Notes under the pieces: generated by a model
Databases searched by the model: none
What the model was told of the DNA's origin: nothing
Seen by the model: only the letters and a program-made list of their open reading frames with translations
Origin: an uncultured Opitutales bacterium
GTDB taxonomy: Bacteria; Verrucomicrobiota; Verrucomicrobiia; Opitutales; Intestinicryptomonadaceae
DNA length: 33,628 nt
Direction of reading: 5' to 3'
Assembly: GCA_944389315.1 (NCBI GenBank)
Contig: CALXLX010000013.1
Location: 1 to 33,628 of the forward strand
Shown here: positions 25,029-32,954 of the stretch, piece by piece
Position numbering within the stretch: position 1 is the first letter of the stretch
Layout: every line of letters starts with the position of its first letter
Position numbers and translations under genes: made by a program

Positions 25029-25344
25029 ATAATGGGGCTGAAAATGCGCGGCATATTGCCCGCATGAACGGAACCTCTATTCCGCGCCATTTGCCAGAAT
25101 ATTTTCCTGCTGCGCATGGCGGCGTTTATTGTTTGCTTGTATCTTTACGGCTGGATCGGATTTCCCCCAGATGGCAAGCCTGCCGTTAAAATGCGCGCCT
25201 TGGCGGAGTATCCTCTTTGCGCTTCTTGTGCGTTCCAAGGGTTCCGGACAGATTTTTTGCATATGCAAATTTTTCCCCTCCTGCGCTGCGCTCAAAGCAT
25301 TTTTTTACGTGCAGGATTTTTCTATGCAAATATGTAAAAAAGAA
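25029..25344. other. convergent intergenic region, no gene supported
   Basis: About 315 bases separate the plus-strand glycosylase gene from the terminator of the minus-strand lipoprotein. Short open frames exist on both strands (for example 25077-25295 and 25116-25337), but none resembles a known protein. The palindrome TTTGCATATGCAAA (25256-25269) is the only structural item I notice. Confidence 0.4.
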
Positions 25345-25374
25345 CTCCGCCAGACCCTTTCGGGAAAGGCGGAG
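25335..25374 (-). terminator. terminator of the isomerase-like lipoprotein gene
   Basis: On the minus strand CTCCGCC (complement of 25368-25374) pairs with GGCGGAG (complement of 25345-25351), with an inner TTTCCC/GGG pairing, and a T-rich tail (complement of the A run at 25335-25342) follows two bases later. It starts about 29 bases beyond the stop codon. Confidence 0.85.
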
Positions 25375-25402
25375 CCTATATCTATATATGGTGTGGGAAA
25401 AA

Positions 25403-26245
25403 TTAGTTTTCGCGCAGGAATTTTAAGTCTTCCGCAATGATCTTTTGCTTATCTCCGGGGTTGCCGTGCTCTATGATGAAGTACCCGTCAAAGCCCTGCC
25501 TGTCCAGTTCTGCGAGCATGCCCTTCAAATCCACGCAGCCCGTGCCGTATATGACGGCGTCTGAATTAAGGTCGCCAAAGGTCTTCTGGTCCTTGAGATG
25601 CACCGAGAGAATCTTGCCCTCGAGAACCTTTATGCCCTTTACGCAGTCAAGCCCGGACCTCGACCAGCCGCCGTTGTCGGGCTGCGCGCCTATGTTCTTG
25701 TAGGGCTTTATCAACTCGGCAACGACATTGTAGTCGTAATAATTGTTCTTGGCCCCTTTTGAGTTCTGGTGGTTGTGTATGCCCATCTTTATGCCGTATT
25801 TTTCGCAATATTTCTCCCATATCGGCAGCATGGATGCGGGCGCCTCGGTGGATATCATGGGAATGTTAAACTCCTTCGCAAATTCGCAGAGCTTTACTAC
25901 ATCAGCCTCCGTCTTAGCCCCGTTCACACCCGTGGATATGGCCTTGATGTTGTACTGCTTCATGAGCTCGCGCACATAGGCCTTCTCCTCCGCGGTGGAG
26001 TTTACCGTTAGCCTCGAGTTGGGGAACTTTCCCCCTATTTTCATTCCAAGGCAGAGCTCGACAGCGTCTATGCCGGCCTCGTTGCAGGTTTTGAAAACCT
26101 CTATAAGGGGATATTTATACATTGTATATGTCTGCACTGCCACTTTGCGCTGCGGCTTGGCCGCAGCATTAGAGGAAGACGCGCAGTCGGACGAACATGC
26201 AGCCATCAGAAGCGCCAAAGGAATAATCAAAAAAAGTTTTTTCAT
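25403..26245 (-). CDS. sugar phosphate isomerase/epimerase-like lipoprotein (TIM barrel)
   Basis: A 280-residue lipoprotein with lipobox LMAAC (Cys17) followed by a Ser/Ala-rich spacer. The rest is a xylose-isomerase-like TIM barrel (AP endonuclease 2 family, PF01261): AGIDAVELCLG, a metal-site pattern in IKMGIHNHQNS, PDNGGWSRSGLD, ILSVHLKDQ, and the final FDGYFIIEHGN with the typical acidic metal ligand. Such lipoproteins are common in Bacteroidota and Verrucomicrobiota, where related proteins act on oxidised sugars or inositols. The substrate here is unknown, and the location is the periplasm or outer membrane rather than cytosol. It diverges from the 585-residue orphan gene, and its start codon touches one arm of a perfect inverted repeat. 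Confidence 0.85.
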   Translation of the reverse strand: MKKLFLIIPLALLMAACSSDCASSSNAAAKPQRKVAVQTYTMYKYPLIEVFKTCNEAGIDAVELCLGMKIGGKFPNSRLTVNSTAEEKAYVRELMKQYNIKAISTGVNGAKTEADVVKLCEFAKEFNIPMISTEAPASMLPIWEKYCEKYGIKMGIHNHQNSKGAKNNYYDYNVVAELIKPYKNIGAQPDNGGWSRSGLDCVKGIKVLEGKILSVHLKDQKTFGDLNSDAVIYGTGCVDLKGMLAELDRQGFDGYFIIEHGNPGDKQKIIAEDLKFLREN

Positions 26246-26308
26246 ACAAAATATACATTAACACAGTTTCGCGCGCTGCACAAGAGTCAATAGAATGTAT
26301 ATTTTGTA
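26245..26308. repeat. perfect 15-bp inverted repeat in the divergent intergenic region
   Basis: TACAAAATATACATT (26245-26259) and AATGTATATTTTGTA (26294-26308) are exact reverse complements, 34 bases apart. The left arm includes the first base of the lipoprotein start codon. It could be a pair of operator half-sites or, in a transcript of the minus strand that covers both arms, a stem hiding the translation start. The loop holds TTGACT (minus strand), a possible -35 box, but no -10 box at normal spacing is visible. Confidence 0.75.
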
Positions 26309-26404
26309 CTTCTTTGACTTTCCAGAATATTTCTTTTCACCGCCGCGCGGCGCGGAAGTCTCTAATTTTCGTATTATATAAAAGGCGAATGAAAAATTTG
26401 AGGT

Positions 26405-26438
26405 TTGACAAAGGATTAGAAGTCGGAAATTTTATATA
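26405..26438 (+). promoter_or_regulatory. possible promoter of the 585-residue protein gene
   Basis: A perfect TTGACA (26405-26410) lies 67 bases before the gene start and TATATA (26433-26438) follows, but the gap of 22 bases is longer than the normal 16-18. The region is AT-rich, and either box may belong to another arrangement. Confidence 0.3.
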
Positions 26439-26477
26439 AAAATACGATTAGGACGTTTTAGGAACTATTAAAAGCCG

Positions 26478-28235
26478 ATGCTTAATTTTTCAGAACAATG
26501 TATGGATATGGCTAAGGCCATACTCTCCGCAAATATAGACGCAATAAATCAGGACGGCTCCATATCTCCTGTGGAATCGGACATTTCACTCCCCGACGAA
26601 TCCGGCCATGCGGCTCTGGCGCTGGGCGAGTTTCACCGCGCCACAGGCCTTACGGAGCTCGAGGGGCGAGACATTGTCGATCTGTGCGCAAGATGCATAA
26701 CCGCGCAGACGAACGCGGAGGAGTATTCTGAAGACGGGCTGGCCTATTCATCTTTGGGGCTGTTGTCATTCGGCCCTTCCAAGGACAGGAATCCCGTGTG
26801 GGACAGGCTGCTCGACGACACCCGCAAGAATCTCGACAAGCGCCTGTTGGCCCGCACGGATTACGACAATTTCTCCCAGGTATTCAACATTGCCAAGGCG
26901 GTCGCCCGCTTCAGCATGGGCTTGAGCAAGAAGGACGAGACGGGCAAGCTGATAGACAAATTCCTGGAGCGCATACAGCAGACTTCGTCTGGCAGGTATT
27001 TCGACGACAAGCCCGAGGGAATGCTCGACGGCGTGTTCGACATATTCGGCGTCAACGCTTTCGTGTTCATAAGGCAGTCTTTGCAGCTTCATGCGAACAT
27101 ACATTTGCGCGACAGGAAGATTCCGTCGTTGAGGACTTTTGCCGAGAAGTATCTGCGCCTGCTGCCGGACATAGTCCGCGCGGACGGGCTCGGCTGGGCT
27201 TACGGAAGGGGCATAGGCGTGTACGGGCAGATGCACTGCATATCCATGATACTCCAGTCCATGAGGGACAACTGGATATCCGAGGACAAGATGCCCGAAT
27301 ATATGGACATACTCCGCAGGCTGTTCCAGTTCTTCTTCATGACGTATCTCGACCAGGAGCACGGCTATCTGATCATCAAGGACGCCGAGCGCAGCGCGTC
27401 CTCGAAGAACACCATGCGCACGGCAAATTTCGACGCGGCAAGGTATCTGTGCCAGTGGTCGCGCTTGGCGAAGACCGTTGGCAGGCAGATGAATCCGAAG
27501 GCTCCCCAGGACACTTCGTACGGGAAATACATATCTTTCGACAGCTGCATGCGCAAGGAGCAGGGAATGTTTGTCTACAAGCATCTTGAAAGCGGGCTGC
27601 ATGTCTATTTGCCCCTGGTTTCCGCGGGGCAGAAGGATTCCTCCGCGTCACTGGCCTTCCCGCATATGGCGGGCGTCTTCGATTGGCCGGCGGACAGGTA
27701 TCTGCCCGTTATGATTCCGGAGCTTACCTTTGGCGACAAGGTTACGGTGCCGTCGTTCTACGGCAAGCGCTGCACGACGTCCCTGGGCTTGAGGAACTCC
27801 TTTGTATTCCGCTTCGACCAGCCGGATCTGGTCACGAAAGATTGCGAGGTCGTAAAGGGGTTGGGCTCCTGCAAGGTTTCTTGGACTTTCTCCGCCGGCA
27901 AGATAACGGGGGATTTCGTCTATTCTGTGCCCTCCCAGACAACTCTCGACAAAATGCGTCTTGTCATTGCGATAGCGGCTCCCCATTCCCAGTACAGGGC
28001 CTCTCCCACCTATACGATAGGCGAGAAGGGTCTTGGAATAGAGGTTGAGAAGGACGATTTCCAGGCCCAGTGGCTCGATACGGAGGTTGTCTCGGACGAT
28101 CCGTCGTACAAGACGTGCTGGGGCAAGATACACTATCTGCAGATTCTCGCGAGAAACCATCCGATGGTTATGCGCCCCGGGCAGCAGTACAGGCTGACGA
28201 TAAGTTTCCAGCCGGAAGTTGCGCTGATAGATTAG
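26478..28235 (+). CDS. 585-residue orphan protein, probably alpha/alpha-barrel plus beta domain
   Basis: I do not recognise this protein. There is no signal peptide, so it should be cytoplasmic. Residues about 1-330 are helical with aromatic-rich repeats (GLGWAYGRGIGVYGQMHC, MDILRRLFQFFFMTYLDQEHGYLI, ANFDAARYLCQWSRL), similar in feel to the helical-toroid proteins of DUF2264 or heparinase-like families. The rest is beta-rich (GLHVYLPLV, ITGDFVYSVPSQTT, YRLTISFQPEV). A sugar- or oligosaccharide-acting role would fit the neighbours: a divergent isomerase lipoprotein and a downstream esterase-like lipoprotein. That is inference. The ATG 26478 has no clear Shine-Dalgarno. Confidence 0.65.
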   Translation: MLNFSEQCMDMAKAILSANIDAINQDGSISPVESDISLPDESGHAALALGEFHRATGLTELEGRDIVDLCARCITAQTNAEEYSEDGLAYSSLGLLSFGPSKDRNPVWDRLLDDTRKNLDKRLLARTDYDNFSQVFNIAKAVARFSMGLSKKDETGKLIDKFLERIQQTSSGRYFDDKPEGMLDGVFDIFGVNAFVFIRQSLQLHANIHLRDRKIPSLRTFAEKYLRLLPDIVRADGLGWAYGRGIGVYGQMHCISMILQSMRDNWISEDKMPEYMDILRRLFQFFFMTYLDQEHGYLIIKDAERSASSKNTMRTANFDAARYLCQWSRLAKTVGRQMNPKAPQDTSYGKYISFDSCMRKEQGMFVYKHLESGLHVYLPLVSAGQKDSSASLAFPHMAGVFDWPADRYLPVMIPELTFGDKVTVPSFYGKRCTTSLGLRNSFVFRFDQPDLVTKDCEVVKGLGSCKVSWTFSAGKITGDFVYSVPSQTTLDKMRLVIAIAAPHSQYRASPTYTIGEKGLGIEVEKDDFQAQWLDTEVVSDDPSYKTCWGKIHYLQILARNHPMVMRPGQQYRLTISFQPEVALID

Positions 28236-28257
28236 CCTAAGTTAAGAATTTTTCTAT

Positions 28258-28290
28258 GCGCCGTCCCGAGAGTGGGCCGGCGCTTTTTTT
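28258..28290 (+). terminator. intrinsic terminator after the 585-residue protein gene
   Basis: GCGCC (28258-28262) pairs with GGCGC (28279-28283), extended inside by TCCC/GGG pairing, and seven T residues follow (28284-28290). It lies 22 bases after the stop codon. Confidence 0.9.
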
Positions 28291-28369
28291 ATATGGAGGT
28301 TTTGCCTAAGAACTGCAATTTCGCCCCTGAGCGCTGGCGGCTGCAATGCCGCTGCATGGTAGATTTTAC

Positions 28370-28399
28370 TTGAGAAGGCTGCCTGCGCCCTGTTAGATT
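28370..28399 (+). promoter_or_regulatory. possible promoter of the alpha/beta-hydrolase lipoprotein gene
   Basis: TTGAGA (28370-28375, five of six consensus bases) is followed after 18 bases by TAGATT (28394-28399, four of six), ending about 20 bases before the ATG at 28421. The preceding terminator supports a separate promoter here. Confidence 0.4.
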
Positions 28400-28420
28400 T
28401 AAAGGGAAATTCCAAACCAC

Positions 28421-29452
28421 ATGAAAAATAGAATCTCTAATTCTGCGATAGTATTTTTTGCCGCGGTCTTGCTGTGCGGTTGTGCTCAGGACCTATCCTC
28501 GAAGAACTCCCCTGAGCGGGGCTCTAATAGGGCGGGGTTGTCTGTGTGCCCGTATTCGGAGCCTGCCCCGGACAAGGCGGCTTTGGCGGAAGTTCTTTCG
28601 GAAACTCCACTATGGCCGGCCGGTAAAATGCCGGGCCCGCGCTCGGACAAGCCTTACGGGGAAAAAGTGTCGATGAACGGAGGCGTAAAAAACATAAGCA
28701 TATACAGCGTTCAGGAGCCTTCGTATACTTTGTATAGGGCCACGTCGAAGTCCCCCTCGGGCCTTGTTGTAGTTTGCCCCGGCGGCGGCTACAACGGGCT
28801 TGCATATACCAAGGAGGGAACGGAAATTGCCGAGGAGCTCAATAAATGGGGCGTCTCGGCCCTGGTGCTGAAATACAGGGTTCCAAATAATCCCAAGGGG
28901 GCCCTTCAGGACATTCAGAGGGCGGTTCGCCTTGCGCGCGCAAATGCCGGGAAATGGAATGTCAATCCGGACAAGATTGCCGTTATGGGATTTTCCGCGG
29001 GGGCAAATCTTGCGGCGAGGGCTTCGACTTTGTACTCGGAGAAGGCGTACGAAGGGGTCGATGCCGCTGACGGCGCTTCGGCGCGCCCGGACGGAACCAT
29101 ATTGATATATCCGGCCTATTGCGACCGCTCCGGGTTTGAAAAGCGCTGGAACGGCCTAAAGACTATGCCGGATCCGTCGAACTTGGCGGAATCCTACGCT
29201 TTGGCCGGAGAGCTTAAAGTCGATACCAAGACCCCGAACGCGTTTATAGTGCAGACTATGGCGGACAAGAGCTACGTCAACGCGTCCATAGCCTATGCCT
29301 TGGCCTTAAAGGCCGCGGGAGTCGGCGCGGACTTGCATCTGTTCAACGAGGGCGCCCACGGCTACGGGCTGCGCAACAAGGACAATCTCGTTAAGACATG
29401 GCCCAATCTGCTGCGCGGATGGCTCGAGTATCACGGGTATATCGCAAAATGA
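28421..29452 (+). CDS. alpha/beta-hydrolase lipoprotein, acetylxylan-esterase-like
   Basis: A 343-residue lipoprotein with lipobox LCGC (Cys21). It is an alpha/beta hydrolase of the BD-FAE/esterase-lipase type: oxyanion-hole block VVCPGGGY (117-124), nucleophile elbow GFSAG (Ser192), acid candidate Asp282 in MADKSY and His313 in GAHGYG. Proteins of this type often remove acetyl or other ester groups from xylan or other plant glycans, which would fit the nearby glycosidase and isomerase genes; the true substrate is unknown. It stands alone between a terminator on the left and a convergent LicD gene on the right. Confidence 0.85.
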   Translation: MKNRISNSAIVFFAAVLLCGCAQDLSSKNSPERGSNRAGLSVCPYSEPAPDKAALAEVLSETPLWPAGKMPGPRSDKPYGEKVSMNGGVKNISIYSVQEPSYTLYRATSKSPSGLVVVCPGGGYNGLAYTKEGTEIAEELNKWGVSALVLKYRVPNNPKGALQDIQRAVRLARANAGKWNVNPDKIAVMGFSAGANLAARASTLYSEKAYEGVDAADGASARPDGTILIYPAYCDRSGFEKRWNGLKTMPDPSNLAESYALAGELKVDTKTPNAFIVQTMADKSYVNASIAYALALKAAGVGADLHLFNEGAHGYGLRNKDNLVKTWPNLLRGWLEYHGYIAK

Positions 29453-29468
29453 CGGCCCATTGAAAGGC

Positions 29469-29500
29469 GGAGCGCCGCCCCATAGGCGGCTCCATTCTTT
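29469..29500 (+). terminator. terminator after the hydrolase lipoprotein gene
   Basis: GCCGCC (29474-29479) and GGCGGC (29485-29490) form a perfect stem, extended by GGA/TCC with a two-base bulge, around a five-base loop. A T-rich ATTCTTT tail follows. It starts 17 bases after the stop. Confidence 0.7.
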
Positions 29501-29591
29501 GTCCGACAGCTTCCTCAGCCGAGGCGCGGAAGCTTATTGCTTTTGTATAGGCTCTTTTCCCTTTGAGGGGGGCGGAGAAAATCCGCGGGGG

Positions 29592-30374
29592 TTAAATCTT
29601 CTCGTCTGGATAGAAAATTATGCGTTTCCCTATACGGCAGTCGGCGTATGGGTTTCTGGACTTGGGCAGGGTTTCGTAGTCCCCGTAGCGCGCGCGCAGA
29701 TAGGTGTCCACATCGGCGGGAGCCTTAAATTCTATTCCCTCAAATTCAATCCCGGAAGTCGGCAATATTATAGACTCGGGAACTGAGCGCATATCGTCGG
29801 GAGACAGAAACGTAAAGAGCTTCATCTTCAGCCTGTCGCCGTTTTTCTCGTATCCGTATATGTCTACGTAAAGCCCGCTCTTGTGGAAAATCTGGGCGTA
29901 TTCCTCCCCGTTCAATCTGAGCTTGTAATCGGGCCCGAGCATGCCGGAAATTTCCTTTGCGTTGTTCTTTATGTCTGAGAACAGCATGCCGAAGTCTATA
30001 TCCTCGTCCCAGGGGATAAATCCGCCGTGGCGCTTGGCGCCGAGCAGGGAGCCGTAGTCCATCCAGTAGTCCAGCTTTAGGCCGTCGCAGATGCGCTTAA
30101 ACTCAAGGGCGATGCCGAGCATTGTCTTCTGCCGCTTCGCCCTCTCCCCGAAAGCCTTGCGCGCTTTTGAGGGGTCGAAGTAATAGTCCATAAGAAGGTC
30201 CAACTTGAAATTTATCGCGTCGAGTTTCTCGTCGAGAGAAGCGAGCGTGGCCTTTCTCTTCGGGGCGGACATCTTCTTGACGGCGGCCATAAACCGTTTC
30301 GAGCCGCTGAACTTCTTCGCGATGGCCCTTATTGTGGGAACGTCCTTGAATTTCTTTACGATTTTAAAAAACAT
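29592..30374 (-). CDS. LicD-family phosphotransferase/nucleotidyltransferase-like protein
   Basis: A 260-residue protein with the LicD core LDYWMDYGSLLGAKRHGGFIPWDEDIDFGM (residues 101-130), in which Glu/Asp 123-127 form the metal site. LicD-family members move phosphocholine or similar phospho-groups onto teichoic acids, lipopolysaccharide or other glycans. The N-terminal 80 residues are basic and helical with no known domain. It starts five bases after the end of the GNAT gene upstream on the same strand, so the two form an operon. The group transferred and the acceptor cannot be told. Confidence 0.88.
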   Translation of the reverse strand: MFFKIVKKFKDVPTIRAIAKKFSGSKRFMAAVKKMSAPKRKATLASLDEKLDAINFKLDLLMDYYFDPSKARKAFGERAKRQKTMLGIALEFKRICDGLKLDYWMDYGSLLGAKRHGGFIPWDEDIDFGMLFSDIKNNAKEISGMLGPDYKLRLNGEEYAQIFHKSGLYVDIYGYEKNGDRLKMKLFTFLSPDDMRSVPESIILPTSGIEFEGIEFKAPADVDTYLRARYGDYETLPKSRNPYADCRIGKRIIFYPDEKI

Positions 30375-30379
30375 GGTGT

Positions 30380-31036
30380 TTAGTCTTTTTTGTTTTTAAA
30401 ACATACGGCCTTTAAAAGCGCAAGAACCGGTTTCCAAAATATCTTCCCCAAAAGCGTAAAAGAACCGTCTGCATTTTTGCACAATGGACATAGCAGCCGA
30501 GATGCCGGATATGCAAGCCTCCAAAAATGCGGAGAGGGCAGGAGGTCCTTTCTGTAGACTATGGAGTAATAGTCGGAATCCGGCCAGGAGGAGAGCCTCC
30601 ATTTAGCGTATCCGAGATTTTCGAGGGCCTTTTTGTTGCGTTCAGAGGAAAATGCTGTGGAGATAAAAGAGTACGCGCACTTTCCGGCGGCCTCCCGCTC
30701 TGCCAATTCAAACATCTTCCTGCCGACGGAGCGCCCCCGGTAGTTTTCCGCCACGCACCTTATGGGACAAAACACCCGTTTCCGCCCCAGAAGCGTTTTT
30801 GAGACGAGCATTATGTGAATTCCCGCAAGATTGCCGCCTATTCTCGCGCAGATTATTCTTGCCCCGCGCCGCCTTAGCTCAGACACGCCCTTCGCAGTGA
30901 TTTTTGCGGCGGTGTAGACTATGTTTTCGGTTTTTTGAGGAGAGAAACAGTCTCTTATAAAGGCGGCTGCCGATTCATCGGACAGGCTATCGTCGTCCAC
31001 AACAATAGATACGTCTTCCGTCGCCCGTTTTTGCAT
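30380..31036 (-). CDS. GNAT-family N-acetyltransferase
   Basis: The product has 218 residues from the ATG at 31036; a GTG two codons earlier (31042) is also in frame. The GNAT acetyl-CoA-binding motif is ENYRGRSVGRKMFELAE (pyrophosphate loop RGRSVG), followed by AYSFISTAFSSERNKKALENLGY, the usual motif B region. The last 50 residues (LLCPLCKNADGSFTLLGKIF and on) are an uncharacterised Cys-containing tail. Paired with a LicD gene, it may acetylate an amino sugar or an amino acid of a surface glycan. This role is inference from context. Confidence 0.82.
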   Translation of the reverse strand: MQKRATEDVSIVVDDDSLSDESAAAFIRDCFSPQKTENIVYTAAKITAKGVSELRRRGARIICARIGGNLAGIHIMLVSKTLLGRKRVFCPIRCVAENYRGRSVGRKMFELAEREAAGKCAYSFISTAFSSERNKKALENLGYAKWRLSSWPDSDYYSIVYRKDLLPSPHFWRLAYPASRLLCPLCKNADGSFTLLGKIFWKPVLALLKAVCFKNKKD

Positions 31037-31071
31037 ATGCACATAATTTTTTCACATTCCGCCAATTGCAA

Positions 31072-31160
31072 GTAAAATCTCCCCCGCGCGCGGGTTTTGA
31101 AGATATGTTCCAATTTTTCGGATTTCGCCCATAAATGGGTTGACTTCGGGGGAGTTTTAC
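31072..31160. repeat. near-perfect 13-14 bp inverted repeat in a divergent promoter region
   Basis: GTAAAATCTCCCCC (31072-31085) and GGGGGAGTTTTAC (31148-31160) are reverse complements apart from one missing base, 62 bases apart, between the divergent GNAT and ATP-grasp genes. TTGACT (31140-31145) is adjacent to the right arm, which would lie in the spacer of a promoter for the ATP-grasp gene, although no good -10 box is visible. It could be a regulator binding-site pair. Confidence 0.5.
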
Positions 31161-31206
31161 AGATTCTCTGTTTCGTAGCTTTTGCATATTGCGTATTTTG
31201 TGACAT

Positions 31207-32145
31207 ATGAATATCCTTTTTGCATCGTCGGGCAGACGCGTAGAGCTGTTGAAGCGCGCCGCCCGCGCCGTTGAAAAGTTTGGTGGCGGAAGCATAGTTG
31301 CTGCGGATGCGATGAAAGACGCGCCCACATCCCGCTTCTGCGACGCTTTTGAAACGGTCCCCTGCGTATCGTCGGCAGACTATATCCCCGCTCTTTGCGA
31401 TATCTGCCGCCGCAGAAATATAGACATACTTATCCCTACCATAGACCCGGAGCTTGAAATCATAGCAAGATCCGTTTCGGAATTTGAGCGGTTGGGGGTC
31501 TTGGTAAACATCTCTCCAGTCGAGGTTGTCCGCATATGCAGGGACAAGTTCTCAACGCAAAAGTTCTTTGAGGACAACGGCATAAAGGCGCCAGCGCACA
31601 TAGACTCCAGGGCTGATTCAAGCAAGCAGAAATATCCGCTGTTTATAAAGCCGCGTTTCGGCTCGTCGAGCATCAACGCATTTAAGGTGAATAACCCGCG
31701 CGAGCTCGACTTTTTCAGGGAGTATGTAAAAGACCCCATAGTTCAAAATTTCGTCGGCGGGGAAGAATACACCGTTGACGTATTCTGCGGGTTTGACTCC
31801 CAGCCCATAACCATAGTGCCCCGCCGCAGGCTTGCGGTGCGTTCGGGGGAGATACTCAAGGGCAGGATAGTCCGCGACGCCGGCATAATATCGGCCACGG
31901 CGGATCTTCTCTCAAAATTGCGTCCCTTCGGGCATGTCACAATTCAATGCTTTAAGTGCGACGACGGGATTTTCTTCGTGGAGGTGAATCCGCGTTTCGG
32001 GGGCGGGGCTCCCATGTCGATAGATGCGGGGGCGGACTCCATCGCAAACCTCATAAGGCTCAAGCGCGGGGAAAAATTGTCCTACAACGAGGACTGGCAA
32101 GACGGCATAGAGTTTTCGCGTTTCGACGACTCTGTGATGATATAG
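31207..32145 (+). CDS. ATP-grasp ligase-family protein
   Basis: This 312-residue ATP-grasp enzyme joins a carboxylate to an amine or thiol through an acyl-phosphate. The N-terminal MNILFASSGRRVELLK is the usual Rossmann-like lobe (CarB/PurK style), FIKPRFGSSS (147-155) holds the ATP-binding Lys148, and FFVEVNPRFGGG (256-267) holds the metal ligands Glu259 and Asn261. The substrates are unknown. It is followed 28 bases later by a HAD phosphatase. Such ATP-grasp plus HAD pairs often occur in surface-polysaccharide loci, in line with the divergent LicD and GNAT genes. Confidence 0.88.
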   Translation: MNILFASSGRRVELLKRAARAVEKFGGGSIVAADAMKDAPTSRFCDAFETVPCVSSADYIPALCDICRRRNIDILIPTIDPELEIIARSVSEFERLGVLVNISPVEVVRICRDKFSTQKFFEDNGIKAPAHIDSRADSSKQKYPLFIKPRFGSSSINAFKVNNPRELDFFREYVKDPIVQNFVGGEEYTVDVFCGFDSQPITIVPRRRLAVRSGEILKGRIVRDAGIISATADLLSKLRPFGHVTIQCFKCDDGIFFVEVNPRFGGGAPMSIDAGADSIANLIRLKRGEKLSYNEDWQDGIEFSRFDDSVMI

Positions 32146-32173
32146 GCGCTCTGCGGGCGCGAGATTTCCGGCC

Positions 32174-32866
32174 ATGATAAAACTTATCGCGTGCGATTTT
32201 GACGACACCCTGGTTCTTGAGCGGAATTTTGTTCTGAGCGGGTTTGGCGCGTGCGCGCGTTTTTTGTCGGAGAGATATGCCCGCCTTGACGCGGCGTCTT
32301 TGAAAAATCTCTTCTTGCGCGAGTTTGAAAGGTCCACTCGAGGCGTATTCGACAGGGCCACAGAAGTTATATTTGCTGGCGAGAGCAGCGATTTTATAAA
32401 GAAGAAAGCCGCAGAGCTCATAGATGTTTACAGAACCCATAAGCCTTCAATCAGTTATGAGAAAGATGTTCATGAGTTTCTAAAAGGTCTGCGCGCGCAC
32501 GGATTAAAAAGCGCAGTAATTACCGACGGAAACCCCACAACGCAGCGCAATAAGCTTAAGGCCGTAGGCGCGTTTGACGATTTTGATGAGATTGTAATAA
32601 CTTCGGAATATGGTTCCGATTGGGCTAAGCCCTCCATCAAGGCGTTCTTGCATATTGCCCAGCACTTTTGCGTTAGGCCCGACGAAATTGCCTATATTGG
32701 AGATAATCCTGCCAAAGATTTTGCGTTTAGAGCATATATTCCCATAACCACAATAAGAATAAATAGGCCGGGGGCAGTCCATTCTGGCAATCCATATTTA
32801 GATGGAATAAAAGAGCAGTTTAGTGTTGTTAGTCTTGTAGATATATTTTCTCTCTTGGGGCTTTGA
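32174..32866 (+). CDS. HAD-family phosphatase
   Basis: A 230-residue haloacid-dehalogenase-type hydrolase. Motif I is ACDFDDTL (nucleophile Asp8 and Asp10), motif II is SAVITDGN, the motif III lysine is in WAKPSIKAF and motif IV is YIGDNPAKDF. It would remove phosphate from a small metabolite. The C-terminal half has many more AT-rich codons than the first third and than neighbouring genes. It probably forms an operon with the ATP-grasp gene upstream. Confidence 0.88.
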   Translation: MIKLIACDFDDTLVLERNFVLSGFGACARFLSERYARLDAASLKNLFLREFERSTRGVFDRATEVIFAGESSDFIKKKAAELIDVYRTHKPSISYEKDVHEFLKGLRAHGLKSAVITDGNPTTQRNKLKAVGAFDDFDEIVITSEYGSDWAKPSIKAFLHIAQHFCVRPDEIAYIGDNPAKDFAFRAYIPITTIRINRPGAVHSGNPYLDGIKEQFSVVSLVDIFSLLGL

Positions 32867-32897
32867 GCCTATATCTATAGAGTGCAGATATTCCTTA

Positions 32898-32940
32898 TCG
32901 GCTTTGCCGACATATTTCATAAGGCATAGCAGGCCTTATG
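32898..32940. terminator. tandem hairpins between convergent HAD and metallo-hydrolase genes
   Basis: TCGGC-TTT-GCCGA (32898-32910) and a perfect eight-bp stem CATAAGGC/GCCTTATG with a seven-base loop (32918-32940) sit in the 88-base gap between two convergent genes. Neither has a T tract on either strand, so termination there is plausible but not of the textbook type. Confidence 0.4.
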
Positions 32941-32954
32941 GCTGGCATAAGATA

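Noticed and set aside
25077..25440. Small open frames between the glycosylase and lipoprotein genes
   Set aside because: No family resemblance or ribosome site, and some run into the terminator of the lipoprotein gene.
26766..27602. Overlapping 263- and 278-residue frames on both strands inside the 585-residue gene
   Set aside because: The sense frame has balanced protein-like composition and a terminator right behind it; the others are Arg/His/Val-rich shadows.
31031..31040. TGCATATGCA palindrome, similar to the palindrome at 25256-25269, as a shared regulator site
   Set aside because: It is the start-codon region of the GNAT gene, and the shared core is only ten bases, so chance is likely.
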